Shown piece by piece: positions 1-9,945 of a stretch of 64,000 nt of DNA (position 1 is the stretch's first letter; each line of letters begins with the position of its first letter). The translations under genes and the position numbers were made by a program. This stretch comes from an uncultured Anaeromusa sp. (GTDB lineage Bacteria; Bacillota; Negativicutes; Anaeromusales; Anaeromusaceae). Where the stretch lies: assembly GCF_963668665.1 (NCBI RefSeq), contig NZ_OY764902.1, positions 496,001-560,000 of the forward strand, written 5' to 3'. The notes below the pieces were generated by a model. That model saw nothing but the letters and a program-made list of their open reading frames with translations. It had not been told where the DNA came from and did not search any database.

Positions 1-1182
1 CTGTATTGGCCTGATGGTAAAGCCAAACTGCCGCAATTGCTGGGGATCGCCGCAGCGGTGTCAGGCGCTTTTTTTCTTTCTCAGCGCTTATTACGCTTTT
101 GGGAAGCGTTATATCTTATCTTTCCTGCTTTTCTATGTTCAATGGGCTTAATTTTATTGGGACGTCTCAAGCCGGCCTTGGTTACTTCTCAGGCCGTATG
201 GATTGGCTGCGGGCTGGCGGCGTTCTTTTTGGCGCGTTACAGCTTTCAAAAGATCCATATTTGGAAGCGCTACAAATACACCTGCGGTCTGATAGGCTTG
301 GTTCTGCTGGTATCAGCTGTGATTTTCGGCGTGGATATCAACGGGCACCGCAGTTGGGTGGTTTTGGGGCCTATTCGGTTTCAACCGGCAGAATTTGCCA
401 GACTGTTTTTAATTATTTTCTTTGCTGCTTATCTATCGGAACGGCGCGAATTGCTTTGTCAAAACTTCGTTCGCATCGGTCCCTTTCGTCTACCAAGGGG
501 GCGCTTTATTGCGCCTGTACTGTGCGTATGGCTGATGTCCATGCTGGTGTTGGTGGTGGAGCGCGATTTAGGTTCCGCCTTGCTCTATTACAGCATTGCC
601 TTGGTTATGTTGTATTGGGCCAGCGGCAAGTGGGACTGGTTGGTGGTAGGCTTTGCCTTGTTTCTGCTAGGCTCGGTTGCCTGCTATACTTTTTACGGGC
701 ACATTCAGACGAGGGTGGATATTTGGCTCGATCCTTGGGCGGATGCGACCGGGCGCGGGTATCAGATTGTGCAATCCTTGTTTGCCTTAGGGTGGGGACA
801 TATTTTGGGAACCGGCCTTTTTCTGGGGTACCCGGCGATGATTCCTGAAGTGCACACCGACTTTATTTTTGCCGCTATTGGCGAAGAATGGGGCTTAGTT
901 GGAGCTGGAGGCGTGTTGTGCGTCTATCTGTTGCTGATTTTTCGAGCTTTTTGGACGGTGCGCGGTTCACGGGAGCCTTTTGTGCTGCTCTTAGGAGGCG
1001 GTTTAGCTTTCAATATGGCCATACAGGTGCTGCTCATCTTGGCCGGCGTTATCAAAGCGTTTCCGCTTACGGGAATTACACTGCCCTTTTTAAGCTACGG
1101 CGGCAGTTCCATGGTTTCCAACTTCCTTCTTTTAGGCATTTTGGCCGCTCTGTCGGAAAGGAGCGGCAATCATGATGAATGA
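1..1182 (+). CDS. SEDS-family peptidoglycan polymerase (FtsW/RodA-like), 5' end outside window
   Basis: Polytopic membrane glycosyltransferase of the SEDS family, which polymerises lipid II together with a class B PBP. The frame is open from base 1, so the true start lies upstream; the TTG at 37 is only an internal codon. Visible family marks are a PAEFARL segment, DLGSALL in the middle, the extracellular loop with PEVHTDFIFAAIGEEWG, and TGITLPFLSYGGSSM near the C-terminus. At least eight hydrophobic segments are visible. The stop overlaps the next gene, a class B PBP, by 11 bp, which suggests translational coupling of a cognate SEDS-bPBP pair. FtsW and RodA cannot be separated from the sequence alone; in this operon context (PBP, PASTA kinase) the protein is often annotated FtsW. 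Confidence 0.93.
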   Translation: MYWPDGKAKLPQLLGIAAAVSGAFFLSQRLLRFWEALYLIFPAFLCSMGLILLGRLKPALVTSQAVWIGCGLAAFFLARYSFQKIHIWKRYKYTCGLIGLVLLVSAVIFGVDINGHRSWVVLGPIRFQPAEFARLFLIIFFAAYLSERRELLCQNFVRIGPFRLPRGRFIAPVLCVWLMSMLVLVVERDLGSALLYYSIALVMLYWASGKWDWLVVGFALFLLGSVACYTFYGHIQTRVDIWLDPWADATGRGYQIVQSLFALGWGHILGTGLFLGYPAMIPEVHTDFIFAAIGEEWGLVGAGGVLCVYLLLIFRAFWTVRGSREPFVLLLGGGLAFNMAIQVLLILAGVIKAFPLTGITLPFLSYGGSSMVSNFLLLGILAALSERSGNHDE

Positions 1183-2584
1183 TGACTTGTTCCGGATGAT
1201 TCGCAATACTTTTTTCTTTCTGTTCTTTTTGTTTTTGCTGCTTTTAGGACGCTTGGCTTATGTGCAGTTATTTCAGGCGGACGAATTGTCCGCACATCCG
1301 CTAAACCGCCGCGGCGGTGAAACGCAGCTAGAAGAACGCGGGCGTATTTTGGACCGTCATGGGGAAGTGCTGGCGGAATCGCGCCGTCAGGACGACGGCT
1401 CTTGGTATCGGTACTACCCCTATGGGGCTGTCACCGCCCATGCGGTCGGTTACACGCATCCGCGTTATGGACAAAGCGGGGCGGAACTGCAGTATACTAA
1501 CGAGCTGTCTGGACACATGACGTCTGACCGTCGTTGGGAAGGCTTGTTGAAAGCGATGCAGCACGGCGGGGCGCTTGGCAATGATGTGCGTTTAACCATG
1601 GACGCCCGCTTGCAGGAAGCGGCCTATGAAGCTCTGGGCAATCGCCGGGGCAGCGTGGTACTTCTAGATGCCCAAAGCGGTGAAATTCTTGTTATGCTCA
1701 GTCGGCCCGCCTATAATCCGAATCGCTTAGATGCGCAATGGAGTTCGCTGCAAAATCAGGAGGAGACGCCGCTTTTAAATCGGGCCCAGTATGGACAATA
1801 TCCTCCTGGATCGATTTTTAAAACCGTTACCGCTTACGAAGCGTTGGCTTCCGGCAAGGCGACGGCTAATACGACGTTTCAATGCGATGGTCACTTGCGT
1901 ATTGGCAGCGATTATGAAATGACCGAAGCCAATGGCAAGGCGCATGGCAAATTGACGCTGCGTCAGGCGATGGCGGAGTCTTGCAATGTGGTTTTTGGCT
2001 CGCTGGCTCTTGCTTTGGGCCGGGACGGTATGCGGCAGGCATTGGAACATCAAGGGTTTTTCCGGCCTTTAGGCAGCTTTTTAGAGGAAAATGCGCCTAG
2101 AACGCCGAATTTTTCACAATTGACGCCAGGAGAGCTGGCGCAAACTGGAATCGGTCAAGGAGATTTAGTGGTAACGCCGCTGCGGATGGCTATGCTGGCC
2201 GCTGGCTACAGCAACCAGGGCTTACTGCCGCAGCCTCGGCTGCTGTCGCAGATTATTGCGCGCAATGGCTTGCCTTTGTCTTTCGTTACAGACAAGGTTT
2301 GGCTGACGCTGGAGCAACGCGCTGCCGCCGAGGAAGTGCGGCGGATGATGCTGCTGACGGTTCAAGACGGAACCGGCGGCGCAGCGGCTGTTAGCGGCTT
2401 GGTTGTAGGCGGCAAGACCGGTACGGCTGAAAACCCTCATGGAAAACCGCATGCATGGTTTATGGGTTTTGCCCAAGAAGGCAAAAGAACCGTAGCCATT
2501 GCTGTAATTGTAGAGAACGGCGGCAGCGGCGGCGCTGTTGCTGCACCGATTGCGCGACAAGTATTTCGCGCTGCATTTCGCTAA
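1172..2584 (+). CDS. pbpA: class B penicillin-binding protein (transpeptidase)
   Basis: Membrane-anchored D,D-transpeptidase that cross-links peptidoglycan outside the membrane. One N-terminal membrane segment (about residues 10-30) is followed by a short pedestal and the transpeptidase domain. Catalytic motifs are in order: SIFK with nucleophile Ser214, SCN at about 270-272, and KTGT starting at Lys415. At 470 residues it is short for a class B PBP and lacks a PASTA tail, like the PbpA type found beside FtsW and the PASTA kinase. The start ATG lies inside the end of the SEDS gene behind a GGAG; a second ATG follows directly. It is the likely partner of the upstream SEDS protein. The symbol follows the common use for this gene order. 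Confidence 0.92.
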   Translation: MMNDDLFRMIRNTFFFLFFLFLLLLGRLAYVQLFQADELSAHPLNRRGGETQLEERGRILDRHGEVLAESRRQDDGSWYRYYPYGAVTAHAVGYTHPRYGQSGAELQYTNELSGHMTSDRRWEGLLKAMQHGGALGNDVRLTMDARLQEAAYEALGNRRGSVVLLDAQSGEILVMLSRPAYNPNRLDAQWSSLQNQEETPLLNRAQYGQYPPGSIFKTVTAYEALASGKATANTTFQCDGHLRIGSDYEMTEANGKAHGKLTLRQAMAESCNVVFGSLALALGRDGMRQALEHQGFFRPLGSFLEENAPRTPNFSQLTPGELAQTGIGQGDLVVTPLRMAMLAAGYSNQGLLPQPRLLSQIIARNGLPLSFVTDKVWLTLEQRAAAEEVRRMMLLTVQDGTGGAAAVSGLVVGGKTGTAENPHGKPHAWFMGFAQEGKRTVAIAVIVENGGSGGAVAAPIARQVFRAAFR

Positions 2585-2599
2585 GGAGGTGGAGCTTCA

Positions 2600-4516
2600 A
2601 TGGTGAACCGCATATTGGCTCATCGTTATAAACTGTTGGAGAAAATTGGCGGCGGCGGCATGGCTACGGTATATCGCGCTCAGGACAATCTTTTGGAACG
2701 TCCTGTTGCCGTCAAGGTGCTGCACCAGCAATTTACTCACGATCAGGAATTCATCAGCCGTTTTCGCAGGGAAGCGCAGGCGGCGGCTAAACTGTCCCAT
2801 CCGAATATTGTCAACATGTATGATGTGGGATGTGACCAAGATACTCACTATATTGTTATGGAATACGTTTCCGGCGGGACGCTGAAAGAAGAAATTCAGC
2901 AGCATGCGCCGCTGCCTTTGGCGCAGGCGCTGCAGGTGGCGTCCAATATCGCCGAAGCTCTTGATCACGCCCATCAACACCAATTAGTACACTGCGACAT
3001 TAAGCCGCACAACATTCTAATTCAGCCTGGGGGCCGGGTGAAGGTAACGGATTTTGGCATTGCCCGCGCGGTTACTTCGACGACGATGAGCCATACTGGG
3101 ACGGTATTCGGTTCGGTACATTATTTCTCGCCGGAGCAGGCCAAAGGACTGCCGGTTAGCGCGCAGTCGGATATTTATTCTTTGGGCGTTGTCTTGTATG
3201 AAATGCTCACAGGAACCTTGCCTTTCCAAGGAGAATCGCCGGTAGCCATCGCTTTGCAGCATTTACAGCAGGAACCGGACTCTCCCGGTTTGCGCCGCGA
3301 GGATCTGCCTCCCATGATAGAAGCCATCGTCCTAAAAGCCTTGCGCAAAGTGCCGTCGGAACGCTACCAAAGCGCCGGGCATATGCTGGCAGACTTACGG
3401 CTGGCCCTGGGCCTTTTGGAGCGGGATGGAGATCGTCCTGCCGATGAATTTGCTACCCAGCTGTTAACGCCGATGGACTGGCAGGGACCGCAGGATCGCT
3501 CTGCCACAGTCAAACAAGATTTGGGCGCCTTGCATCGGAATGAGACGATGCGTCTCAAACGAGGTTTTGCGGAACCTTCCGGCAAGCCTCCGGCCAAGAA
3601 GCGGACGCCGTATCTGATCTTTGCGCTGGTTATGCTGCTGTTGATTGGCTTTGGCACCGGGGCATTCATGGCTTATGGGAAATTTTGGAGCAGTAGCGAA
3701 GTTACCGTGCCTAGTGTAGTAGGACAACAGGCAGACGTAGCTAAGAACGCTCTTATGAATCTGAATCTCCGCGTCAGTATTTCCGAATCGTACGATCCCA
3801 AGGTACCGCCGGGGCAGGTCATTTCACAGTATCCGGAAGCCGGGGCGGTTGTCAAGGAACAGCGCATGGTTACGCTTCTTGTCAGCAAGGGCGGCGATAT
3901 GGCCATTGTACCTGATTTGCGAGGCTTATCCCGCAGCGACGCGGAGCTGCAGCTTCGCAACGCCGGCCTTGTAGTGGGGCGTATTACCGAACAAGCCAGT
4001 ACTGAAGTGCCTGCCGGCTCGGTTGTTTCGCAAAATCCGCGCCCACCGGCGCAGGTGGCTAAAAATACACCTGTGGACATCGTTGTCAGCAAAGGGGATG
4101 ATAAAAAGAAAGTCAGCGTGCCGGATATTCGAGGGCTTTCGGTTCCCGATGCCACGGCGAAGCTGAGTGCTGTTAAATTATCCTTGGGCAAGGTGACTGA
4201 AGAAAGCGGCTCTTCCGGCGTTATTACGTTGCAAAATCCGGCTCCTGGAAGCGAAGCTGCGGAAGGAAGCTATATTGATGTGACGTTAGGACGAAGCGGA
4301 GGCGGCAGCCATCGCAGCGCCGTACAATTTACTGTGCCCAGCGGGCCGCAGCGTCAAGCCGTGCAGATTGCAGTGACCGACAGTAGCGGCCGGCGCATTG
4401 TTTATGAAAGCGTGCATAAACCGGGTGACCGAATTGAGAAAACCGTAGAGGGCAGCGGTTCAATGAAGGTTCAAATTTATGTAAATGGTAATTTGCTGCA
4501 GGAACAGACTCCATAG
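2600..4516 (+). CDS. prkC: PASTA-domain Ser/Thr protein kinase (PrkC/PknB type)
   Basis: Receptor-like kinase that senses muropeptides or lipid II and phosphorylates cell-wall and translation proteins. The kinase domain covers about residues 10-270, with the glycine loop GGGGMA, VAVKVL lysine, catalytic loop HCDIKPHN, DFG and an SPEQ segment. One membrane helix (about 335-357) is followed by three PASTA repeats (about 366-570, each opening with a VP motif) and a roughly 65-residue C-terminal extension. The start is set by a strong AGGAGGTGGAG 6 bases before ATG. The catalytic loop has Cys where most relatives have Arg (HCD, not HRD), so it is formally a non-RD kinase. No PP2C phosphatase gene lies in the visible part of the cluster; in relatives it is often nearby. 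Confidence 0.95.
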   Translation: MVNRILAHRYKLLEKIGGGGMATVYRAQDNLLERPVAVKVLHQQFTHDQEFISRFRREAQAAAKLSHPNIVNMYDVGCDQDTHYIVMEYVSGGTLKEEIQQHAPLPLAQALQVASNIAEALDHAHQHQLVHCDIKPHNILIQPGGRVKVTDFGIARAVTSTTMSHTGTVFGSVHYFSPEQAKGLPVSAQSDIYSLGVVLYEMLTGTLPFQGESPVAIALQHLQQEPDSPGLRREDLPPMIEAIVLKALRKVPSERYQSAGHMLADLRLALGLLERDGDRPADEFATQLLTPMDWQGPQDRSATVKQDLGALHRNETMRLKRGFAEPSGKPPAKKRTPYLIFALVMLLLIGFGTGAFMAYGKFWSSSEVTVPSVVGQQADVAKNALMNLNLRVSISESYDPKVPPGQVISQYPEAGAVVKEQRMVTLLVSKGGDMAIVPDLRGLSRSDAELQLRNAGLVVGRITEQASTEVPAGSVVSQNPRPPAQVAKNTPVDIVVSKGDDKKKVSVPDIRGLSVPDATAKLSAVKLSLGKVTEESGSSGVITLQNPAPGSEAAEGSYIDVTLGRSGGGSHRSAVQFTVPSGPQRQAVQIAVTDSSGRRIVYESVHKPGDRIEKTVEGSGSMKVQIYVNGNLLQEQTP

Positions 4517-4540
4517 GGTGTACAGAATGAGGAGGGCTTG

Positions 4541-5428
4541 ATGAAGGGCATAGTGGTTAAAGCCTACAATAGTTATTATTACGTGCAGGCGGAAGACGGC
4601 AGGGAAGTTCCTTGCCGCTTGCGGGGGAAATTTAAAAAAGGACGTTTTTCTCTCTTGGTGGGCGATCATGTTGTATTTAAGGATGTGCCAGAAGACGGCA
4701 GCGGCGTCATCGAAGAAATTCTTCCGCGCCGCAACTGCCTAATTCGTCCGCCTATAGCCAATGTAGATCAGGTGGTACTTGTTTTTGCAGCCACCAATCC
4801 TGCGCCAAGCCCGGTTTTGATTGACCGTTTCCTTGTGTTATGCGAGCATGCGGGATTTTCACCGCTTTTATGCTTTAACAAGGTGGATGACTCGGATATT
4901 GAACAGGATCTGCAGCCCCTATATGATTTATACGCCAGACAGGTGGGCTACCGGGTGTTTGCCCTTTCGGCGCAAAGCGGTTATGGTCTGGAGGCGCTGA
5001 TGGCATGCCTGCAGGGACGCATTACCGCTTTTGCCGGTCCTTCCGGCGTTGGCAAATCTACACTGCTTAACCGCCTTTATCCGGGCTTCTCGCTGGAAAC
5101 AGGCGGACTGAGCCGCAAAATTTCCCGGGGCCGTCATACTACCCGCTTTGCGATGCTGCTTCCCCTTGAGGACCGGAGCGGCTATGTAGTGGATACGCCG
5201 GGTTTCAGTCAAACCGAATTTGCGCAAATTGGCGAGCGGGAACTGGAGGCTTGCTTTCCTGAGCTGCAGCCGTATTTGGGACAGTGTCGCTTTAACGGCT
5301 GTCTGCATATGGCAGAACCGGATTGCGCAGTGAAGCAGGCTGTGGCGGACGGCGCTATTGCCGCCTGCCGTTATGAATCGTATCAGCAAATTTTCGGCCA
5401 AATTCGCGAGGCCAAGAAGGGATATTGA
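4541..5428 (+). CDS. rsgA: ribosome small subunit GTPase RsgA
   Basis: Circularly permuted GTPase that checks late 30S maturation. An N-terminal OB fold (about 1-65) is followed by the permuted G domain, with NKVD (G4) before [10 protein letters not shown] (G1) and DTPGF (G3). The C-terminal zinc knuckle is CRFNGC-H-x5-C. ATG 4541 is preferred to the TTG three bases upstream because GGAGGG ends at 4536. It overlaps the next start region closely, and the order prkC-rsgA-rpe is a conserved Firmicutes arrangement. Confidence 0.96.
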   Translation: MKGIVVKAYNSYYYVQAEDGREVPCRLRGKFKKGRFSLLVGDHVVFKDVPEDGSGVIEEILPRRNCLIRPPIANVDQVVLVFAATNPAPSPVLIDRFLVLCEHAGFSPLLCFNKVDDSDIEQDLQPLYDLYARQVGYRVFALSAQSGYGLEALMACLQGRITAFAGPSGVGKSTLLNRLYPGFSLETGGLSRKISRGRHTTRFAMLLPLEDRSGYVVDTPGFSQTEFAQIGERELEACFPELQPYLGQCRFNGCLHMAEPDCAVKQAVADGAIAACRYESYQQIFGQIREAKKGY

Positions 5429-5433
5429 TAATT

Positions 5434-6090
5434 ATGAAGCAAACAGTGCGTATAGCTCCTTCGATTTTATCCGCCGATTTTTCCAAACTGGGGGAGGAAG
5501 TGGCGGCCATTGAAGCGGCCGGAGCGGACTGGGTTCATATTGATGTGATGGACGGACATTTTGTGCCGAATCTGACCTTTGGCGCGCCTGTTGTATCTTG
5601 CCTGCGCAAAGTGACGAAAATGCCTTTTGACGTACATCTCATGGTGGAAGCGCCGCAGAATTATATAGCCGACTTTGCCAAGGCAGGGGCTGATATTTTG
5701 ACGATACATCTCGAGACGGCGCCGCATCTGCATCGCGTCATTCAAGAAATTAAGGAAGCAGGCCTGAAAGCGGCGGTTTCTCTCAATCCCAGCACGCCTT
5801 TGTGCCTGCTGGAGGAAATCCTGCCTGATCTAGACATGGTGCTCCTCATGAGCGTCAACCCGGGCTTTGGCGGTCAAGCGTTTATTCCGTCCAGTCTGGA
5901 GAAGGTGCGCAAATTGAGGCAAATGCTGGATGCAAAAGGGCTCAAGACCGACATTCAAGTAGACGGCGGTGTAACGCCGGACAATGCGGCGCAGTTAATT
6001 GCGGCTGGCGCTACCGTCTTGGTAGCCGGTTCGGCTGTATATAAGGCGCCGGACATGGCAAATGCGATTCATTCTCTGCGAGGGGCTTGA
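5434..6090 (+). CDS. rpe: ribulose-phosphate 3-epimerase
   Basis: Interconverts ribulose 5-phosphate and xylulose 5-phosphate in the pentose phosphate pathway. It is a TIM barrel of 218 residues, the usual length. Marks are APSILSADF near the N-terminus, [16 protein letters not shown] with metal-binding His and Asp, HLE, NPGFGGQ, and the C-terminal VDGGV phosphate site. ATG 5434 lies 5 bases after the rsgA stop; an in-frame TTG at 5425 is less likely. Ribulose 5-phosphate is also the substrate of RibBA downstream, though the riboflavin genes have their own promoter and riboswitch. Confidence 0.96.
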   Translation: MKQTVRIAPSILSADFSKLGEEVAAIEAAGADWVHIDVMDGHFVPNLTFGAPVVSCLRKVTKMPFDVHLMVEAPQNYIADFAKAGADILTIHLETAPHLHRVIQEIKEAGLKAAVSLNPSTPLCLLEEILPDLDMVLLMSVNPGFGGQAFIPSSLEKVRKLRQMLDAKGLKTDIQVDGGVTPDNAAQLIAAGATVLVAGSAVYKAPDMANAIHSLRGA

Positions 6091-6115
6091 TTCTTAACGC
6101 ATTTGGTGGTACCAT
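6087..6115 (+). promoter_or_regulatory. predicted sigma-A promoter of the riboflavin operon
   Basis: TTGATT (6087-6092), 17-bp spacer, TACCAT (6110-6115). The -35 overlaps the rpe stop codon. Transcription would start about 15-20 bases before the FMN aptamer. Confidence 0.5.
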
Positions 6116-6136
6116 AAGACAAGAAAAGTTCATACA

Positions 6137-6264
6137 GGCCTTTGGGGCAAGGTGAGAAGGAAGATTCCTTCAATTCCTGACCGGCGGTTGAGCCCGCGAG
6201 CCATTTTGGCAGATCCGGTTGCATTCCGGAGCCGACAGTATAGTCTGGATGAGAAAAGGCGATA
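6137..6264 (+). ncRNA. FMN riboswitch (RFN element)
   Basis: FMN-sensing leader of the rib operon. The conserved blocks are in order: TTTGGGGCAAGGTGA (6141-6155), ATTCCTGACCGGCGGT (6173-6188), AGCCCGCGAGCC (6191-6202), GATCCGGTT/ATTCCGGAGCCGACAGT (6212-6239) and AGTCTGGATGAGAAAAGG (6242-6259). All six helices of the RFN fold can be drawn. It is followed by a terminator hairpin, so control is probably by transcription attenuation when FMN is abundant. Confidence 0.93.
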
Positions 6265-6312
6265 ATTTCCAGGAAAGAAGATGTGATTTCTTTCCCGGAT
6301 TGTTCTCTGCGC

Positions 6313-6354
6313 TCAAAGGTCGTAGCCGGGTTTCCGGTTTGCGGCCTTTTTCTG
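6313..6354 (+). terminator. attenuator terminator of the FMN riboswitch
   Basis: Hairpin AAAGGTCGTAGCCGG / CCGGTTTGCGGCCTTT followed by TTTCTG. It lies between the aptamer and ribD, about 30 bases before the ribosome binding site. Confidence 0.75.
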
Positions 6355-6381
6355 TGCAGAAGCGCCGGAGGAGGGATTTAT

Positions 6382-7518
6382 TTGCGAGAGGAAGAATACA
6401 TGCGTCACGCTCTGACTCTGGCATCGTACGCCAGGGGGAGGACAAGTCCCAACCCGATGGTCGGGGCGGTGCTTGTGCGTGACGGTGAGATTGTGGGCCA
6501 AGGCTGGCACCGCCAGGCTGGCACGCCCCATGCGGAAATTCATGCTTTGCGGCAAGCCGGTGAATTAGCGAAGGGCGCCACTTTGTACGTGACGCTGGAG
6601 CCCTGCTGCCATCAAGGTCGCACAGGACCTTGTACAGAAGCGATTATTCAAGCCGGCGTGCGTAGAGTGGTTATGGCCATGACCGACCCCAACCCTCTTG
6701 TGGCAGGCTGTGGCAGTCAACGTCTGCGTGAGGCGGGCGTGGAAGTGGAAGAAGGACTGCTTTCGTGTGAAGCGGCGCTTTTAAATGAAGTGTTCATTAA
6801 AGGGATTTCTACAGGTATGCCCTTTGTGGTTATGAAGGCGGCGATGACTTTGGACGGTAAAATTGCCAGCCATACCGGTCATTCTCAATGGATTACCGGC
6901 GAGGCGGCCCGACTGGAGGTGCATCGCCTGCGTAACGAGTACGACGCCATTTTAGTAGGCGTCGGTACGGCCATTGCCGACGACCCGCAGTTAACGACGC
7001 GTCTGCCTGAGGGAGGACGCAATCCGATCCGCATTGTTCTTGATTCCAAGGGGCGGTTACCGCTGAATTCCAAGCTGCTTTGCGACGGCGAAGCTCCTAC
7101 TTGGATCGCGGTGACCCAGGCGGCACCGCAAGAGCGTGTAGCCGCTCTGCAGGAGCGAGCAGAGGTCATCGTGCTGCCTGCAGACGAACGAGGCGGTGTT
7201 GATATCCGAGCGTTATGCCTTCACTTGCGGCAGGAGCGCCAGTTGACAAGCATTTTTGTAGAAGGCGGTTCTGCGGTGCATGGTTCTTTTCTGAGCGCCG
7301 GCGTCGTGGACAAGGTGCACTTCTTCATGGCGCCCAAGTTGATTGGCGGCTGTGAAGCACCTGGACCTATCGGCGGTCTGGGCTGCTCCTTAATGGATCA
7401 GGCGGTGCCGTTGGAAGAGTTAACTGTAAAAAATATAGGGAACGACTTATGGATTAGCGCGTATGTCGCCACGAGGGAGGGCCGCGATGTTTACCGGACT
7501 TGTGGAAGAATTGGGTAA
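6382..7518 (+). CDS. ribD: bifunctional riboflavin biosynthesis protein RibD (deaminase/reductase)
   Basis: Carries out the deamination and reduction steps from the GTP cyclohydrolase II product to 5-amino-6-ribitylamino-uracil phosphate. The N-terminal cytidine-deaminase-like domain (about 1-145) has the zinc site HAE and PCCHQGRTGPC. The C-terminal reductase domain (about 147-360) begins with KAAMTLDGKIA and contains FVEGGSAVHGSF. I choose the TTG at 6382, which follows GGAGGAGGG (6367-6375) by six bases and gives a REEEYMRHALTLA N-terminus like homologues; ATG 6400 would remove the first helix. Its 3' end overlaps ribE by 32 bp. Confidence 0.94.
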   Translation: MREEEYMRHALTLASYARGRTSPNPMVGAVLVRDGEIVGQGWHRQAGTPHAEIHALRQAGELAKGATLYVTLEPCCHQGRTGPCTEAIIQAGVRRVVMAMTDPNPLVAGCGSQRLREAGVEVEEGLLSCEAALLNEVFIKGISTGMPFVVMKAAMTLDGKIASHTGHSQWITGEAARLEVHRLRNEYDAILVGVGTAIADDPQLTTRLPEGGRNPIRIVLDSKGRLPLNSKLLCDGEAPTWIAVTQAAPQERVAALQERAEVIVLPADERGGVDIRALCLHLRQERQLTSIFVEGGSAVHGSFLSAGVVDKVHFFMAPKLIGGCEAPGPIGGLGCSLMDQAVPLEELTVKNIGNDLWISAYVATREGRDVYRTCGRIG

Positions 7519-8149
7519 AATCAAATCCATTGCCAAGGGAACCAAGTCAGCGCGTCTGACGATTGAAGGACAAGTTGTATTGCAGGATGTAAAGCTGGGC
7601 GATAGTATCGCCGTTAACGGCACTTGCCTGACGGTTGTGGAATATACGCAGCGGTCTTTTACGGCGGATGTCATGCCAGAGACGGTGCGCAGCACCGTTT
7701 TGGCGGAGCTTAAGCCTGGAGATGTGGTAAATCTGGAGCGTACGTTGCGCCTTGGGGATCGTTTGGGCGGTCATATTGTGAGCGGCCATGTCGATGGCGT
7801 TGGCGTAATCCGCAGCAAGGAGCGCAGCGACAATGCGATAGTGGTTACCATTGAAGCGCCGCCGCAGGTGATGCGCTATATCATTGCCAAAGGATCTATT
7901 GCTATTGATGGTACCAGTTTGACAATTGTTGACTATGGAACTGACTGGTTTAGCGTTTCCTTAATTCCTCATACAGCATCGTTAACAACCGTAGGGCTAA
8001 AAGAAAGCGGCAGCAAAGTCAATCTTGAGGCCGATGTGCTTGGCAAGTATGTGGCAAAGCTATTGGGTTTGCAAAATGGTGATGAAAAAAAGCAAGCGTC
8101 ATCCGGGTTAACGATGGAATTTTTACAGCAGCATGGTTTTGGCGGATAA
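7487..8149 (+). CDS. ribE: riboflavin synthase alpha chain
   Basis: Dismutates two 6,7-dimethyl-8-ribityllumazines to riboflavin and the ribityl-pyrimidine. Two tandem lumazine-binding barrels are visible (about 1-95 and 96-190). Marks are [10 protein letters not shown] at the N-terminus, NGTCLTV and DGTSLTI, one per repeat, and [13 protein letters not shown]. The start ATG 7487 follows GAGGGAGGG and lies inside the end of ribD. The 220 residues are about the family length. Confidence 0.95.
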   Translation: MFTGLVEELGKIKSIAKGTKSARLTIEGQVVLQDVKLGDSIAVNGTCLTVVEYTQRSFTADVMPETVRSTVLAELKPGDVVNLERTLRLGDRLGGHIVSGHVDGVGVIRSKERSDNAIVVTIEAPPQVMRYIIAKGSIAIDGTSLTIVDYGTDWFSVSLIPHTASLTTVGLKESGSKVNLEADVLGKYVAKLLGLQNGDEKKQASSGLTMEFLQQHGFGG

Positions 8150-8166
8150 GCGGAGGAGGAAAAAAC

Positions 8167-9396
8167 ATGGATATTCATTTCAATACAGTAGAAGAAGCCA
8201 TTGAAGACATCCGGGCAGGAAAAATTGTGGTGGTTGTTGACGACGAAGATAGAGAAAACGAAGGCGACCTGTTGATGGCGGCCGAGAAGGTCACGCCTGA
8301 GGCCATTAACTTTATGGCGACCTTTGGACGCGGACTCATCTGCATGCCTGTACACGGTGCGCGTTTGGATGAATTGGGAATTTGCGCCATGGTTTCCGAA
8401 AACACGGATAACCATTGTACTGCCTTTACGGTGTCCATTGACGCCGTGGAGACAACAACAGGCATATCTGCTCCAGAACGGGCGCAAACCGTTTTGAAGG
8501 TTCTGGACCCGACTACCAAACCGGAAGATTTGCGTCGTCCAGGTCATATTTTCCCGTTGCGGGCTGTTTCCGGCGGCGTACTGCGCCGTGCCGGCCATAC
8601 GGAAGCCGCCGTTGATTTCGCGCAAATGGCAGGCTTATATCCTGCAGGCGTAATTTGTGAAATCATGAATGAAGACGGTACTATGGCCAGAACGCCTCAG
8701 CTCATGGAATTTGTACAAAAGCACGGCTTAAAAATTGTTACCATCGCCGACATGATTCGGTATCGTAAAAAGAACGAAGTTTTCGTGGAGCGCGTAGCAG
8801 AAGTGAAAATGCCTACTAAGTATGGCGAGTTTCAATTGATTGCTTACGAAAGCTCACTGGATCAGCAGTGTCACTTGGCGTTGGTCAAGGGGGATATCAA
8901 AGGTAAAGAAAATGTGCTTGTAAGAGTGCATTCCGAGTGCCTTACAGGAGACGTACTTGGTTCACTGCGCTGCGATTGCGGCGATCAGCTCGGAGCCGCT
9001 ATGAAAGCCATTGAAGCCGCTGGCGAAGGCGTGCTGCTTTATATGCGCCAAGAAGGGCGCGGCATTGGCTTAGCTAACAAAATGAGAGCCTATGCCTTGC
9101 AGGATCAAGGAAAAGATACGGTGGAAGCCAATCTGCTTTTAGGCTTTAAAGCCGACGAACGAGACTACGGCGTAGGGGCGCAGATTTTGTCCGATTTGGG
9201 ACTTAGCAGCATGCGCCTATTGACCAACAACCCCCGCAAACGCGTTGGTCTTGAAGGCTACGGTCTAACCATCACCGAACGGGTTCCTTTGGAGATTCAC
9301 TCCAATCCTTTTAATAAACGCTATTTGTCTGTGAAAAAAGCAAAATTAGGGCATATGCTCAAACAATTTCAAACGAAAGAGGAGGCACAATCATGA
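8167..9396 (+). CDS. ribBA: bifunctional DHBP synthase / GTP cyclohydrolase II (RibBA)
   Basis: Makes both precursors of the lumazine: 3,4-dihydroxy-2-butanone 4-phosphate from ribulose 5-phosphate (N-terminal about 200 residues, [11 protein letters not shown] acidic loop, RPGHIFPL) and the pyrimidine from GTP (C-terminal half, zinc motif C-x10-CDC in [26 protein letters not shown]). Strong GGAGGAAAAA before ATG. It ends with an ATGA overlap into ribH. Confidence 0.96.
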   Translation: MDIHFNTVEEAIEDIRAGKIVVVVDDEDRENEGDLLMAAEKVTPEAINFMATFGRGLICMPVHGARLDELGICAMVSENTDNHCTAFTVSIDAVETTTGISAPERAQTVLKVLDPTTKPEDLRRPGHIFPLRAVSGGVLRRAGHTEAAVDFAQMAGLYPAGVICEIMNEDGTMARTPQLMEFVQKHGLKIVTIADMIRYRKKNEVFVERVAEVKMPTKYGEFQLIAYESSLDQQCHLALVKGDIKGKENVLVRVHSECLTGDVLGSLRCDCGDQLGAAMKAIEAAGEGVLLYMRQEGRGIGLANKMRAYALQDQGKDTVEANLLLGFKADERDYGVGAQILSDLGLSSMRLLTNNPRKRVGLEGYGLTITERVPLEIHSNPFNKRYLSVKKAKLGHMLKQFQTKEEAQS

Positions 9397-9854
9397 AGAC
9401 AATAGAAGGACAGCTTTCAGCACAAGGACTGCGGGTAGGCATTGTAGTAGCCCGGTTTAATGAATTTATTAATTCGAAGCTCCTTGCAGGCGCGTTAGAC
9501 GCTTTAAAACGCCATGGCGCTGATGAAGACGCTGTTGACGTAGCTTGGGTTCCAGGGGCCTTTGAAATTCCGATGATTGCGCAAAAAATGGCGGAAAGCA
9601 AAAAATACGACGCTATTATTTGTCTGGGAACGGTTATTCGCGGCAGCACCAGCCATTATGATTATGTTTGCGCCGAAGTTTCCAAAGGCGTGGCTCATGT
9701 AGGCCTTGCCAGCGGCGTACCGACCATGTTCGGCGTACTGACGACCGATACTATTGAACAAGCTATTGAGCGGTCCGGAACCAAAGCCGGCAATAAAGGT
9801 TTTGATGCCGCTATGGCCGCTATGGAAATGGCCAATCTGATTAAAGCGATCTAA
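9393..9854 (+). CDS. ribH: 6,7-dimethyl-8-ribityllumazine synthase
   Basis: Condenses the two RibBA/RibD products to lumazine and forms the icosahedral or decameric shell. Marks are [16 protein letters not shown] and the [14 protein letters not shown] loop with the catalytic His. It is 153 residues, the normal length. Its start overlaps the ribBA stop by four bases (ATGA). It completes a four-gene rib operon; RibT/RibU are not present here. Confidence 0.96.
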   Translation: MKTIEGQLSAQGLRVGIVVARFNEFINSKLLAGALDALKRHGADEDAVDVAWVPGAFEIPMIAQKMAESKKYDAIICLGTVIRGSTSHYDYVCAEVSKGVAHVGLASGVPTMFGVLTTDTIEQAIERSGTKAGNKGFDAAMAAMEMANLIKAI

Positions 9855-9945
9855 GTAAGGTTCTGTATATGGCAAAGGAAGGGAAGGAAGGGAGTGAATC
9901 CCTTGCCTTCCCTTCCGTGCCCCTAAAAAGAGGGGAGGAACGCAT

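Noticed and set aside
6219..6482. Open frame of 87 codons across the riboswitch and start of ribD
   Set aside because: It runs through the RFN helices and the ribD start, without a binding site or family match.
9865..9925. GGAAGGGAAGG / CCTTCCCTTCC stem after ribH as terminator
   Set aside because: No T run follows, and the stem is low-complexity purine/pyrimidine; left as a note only.
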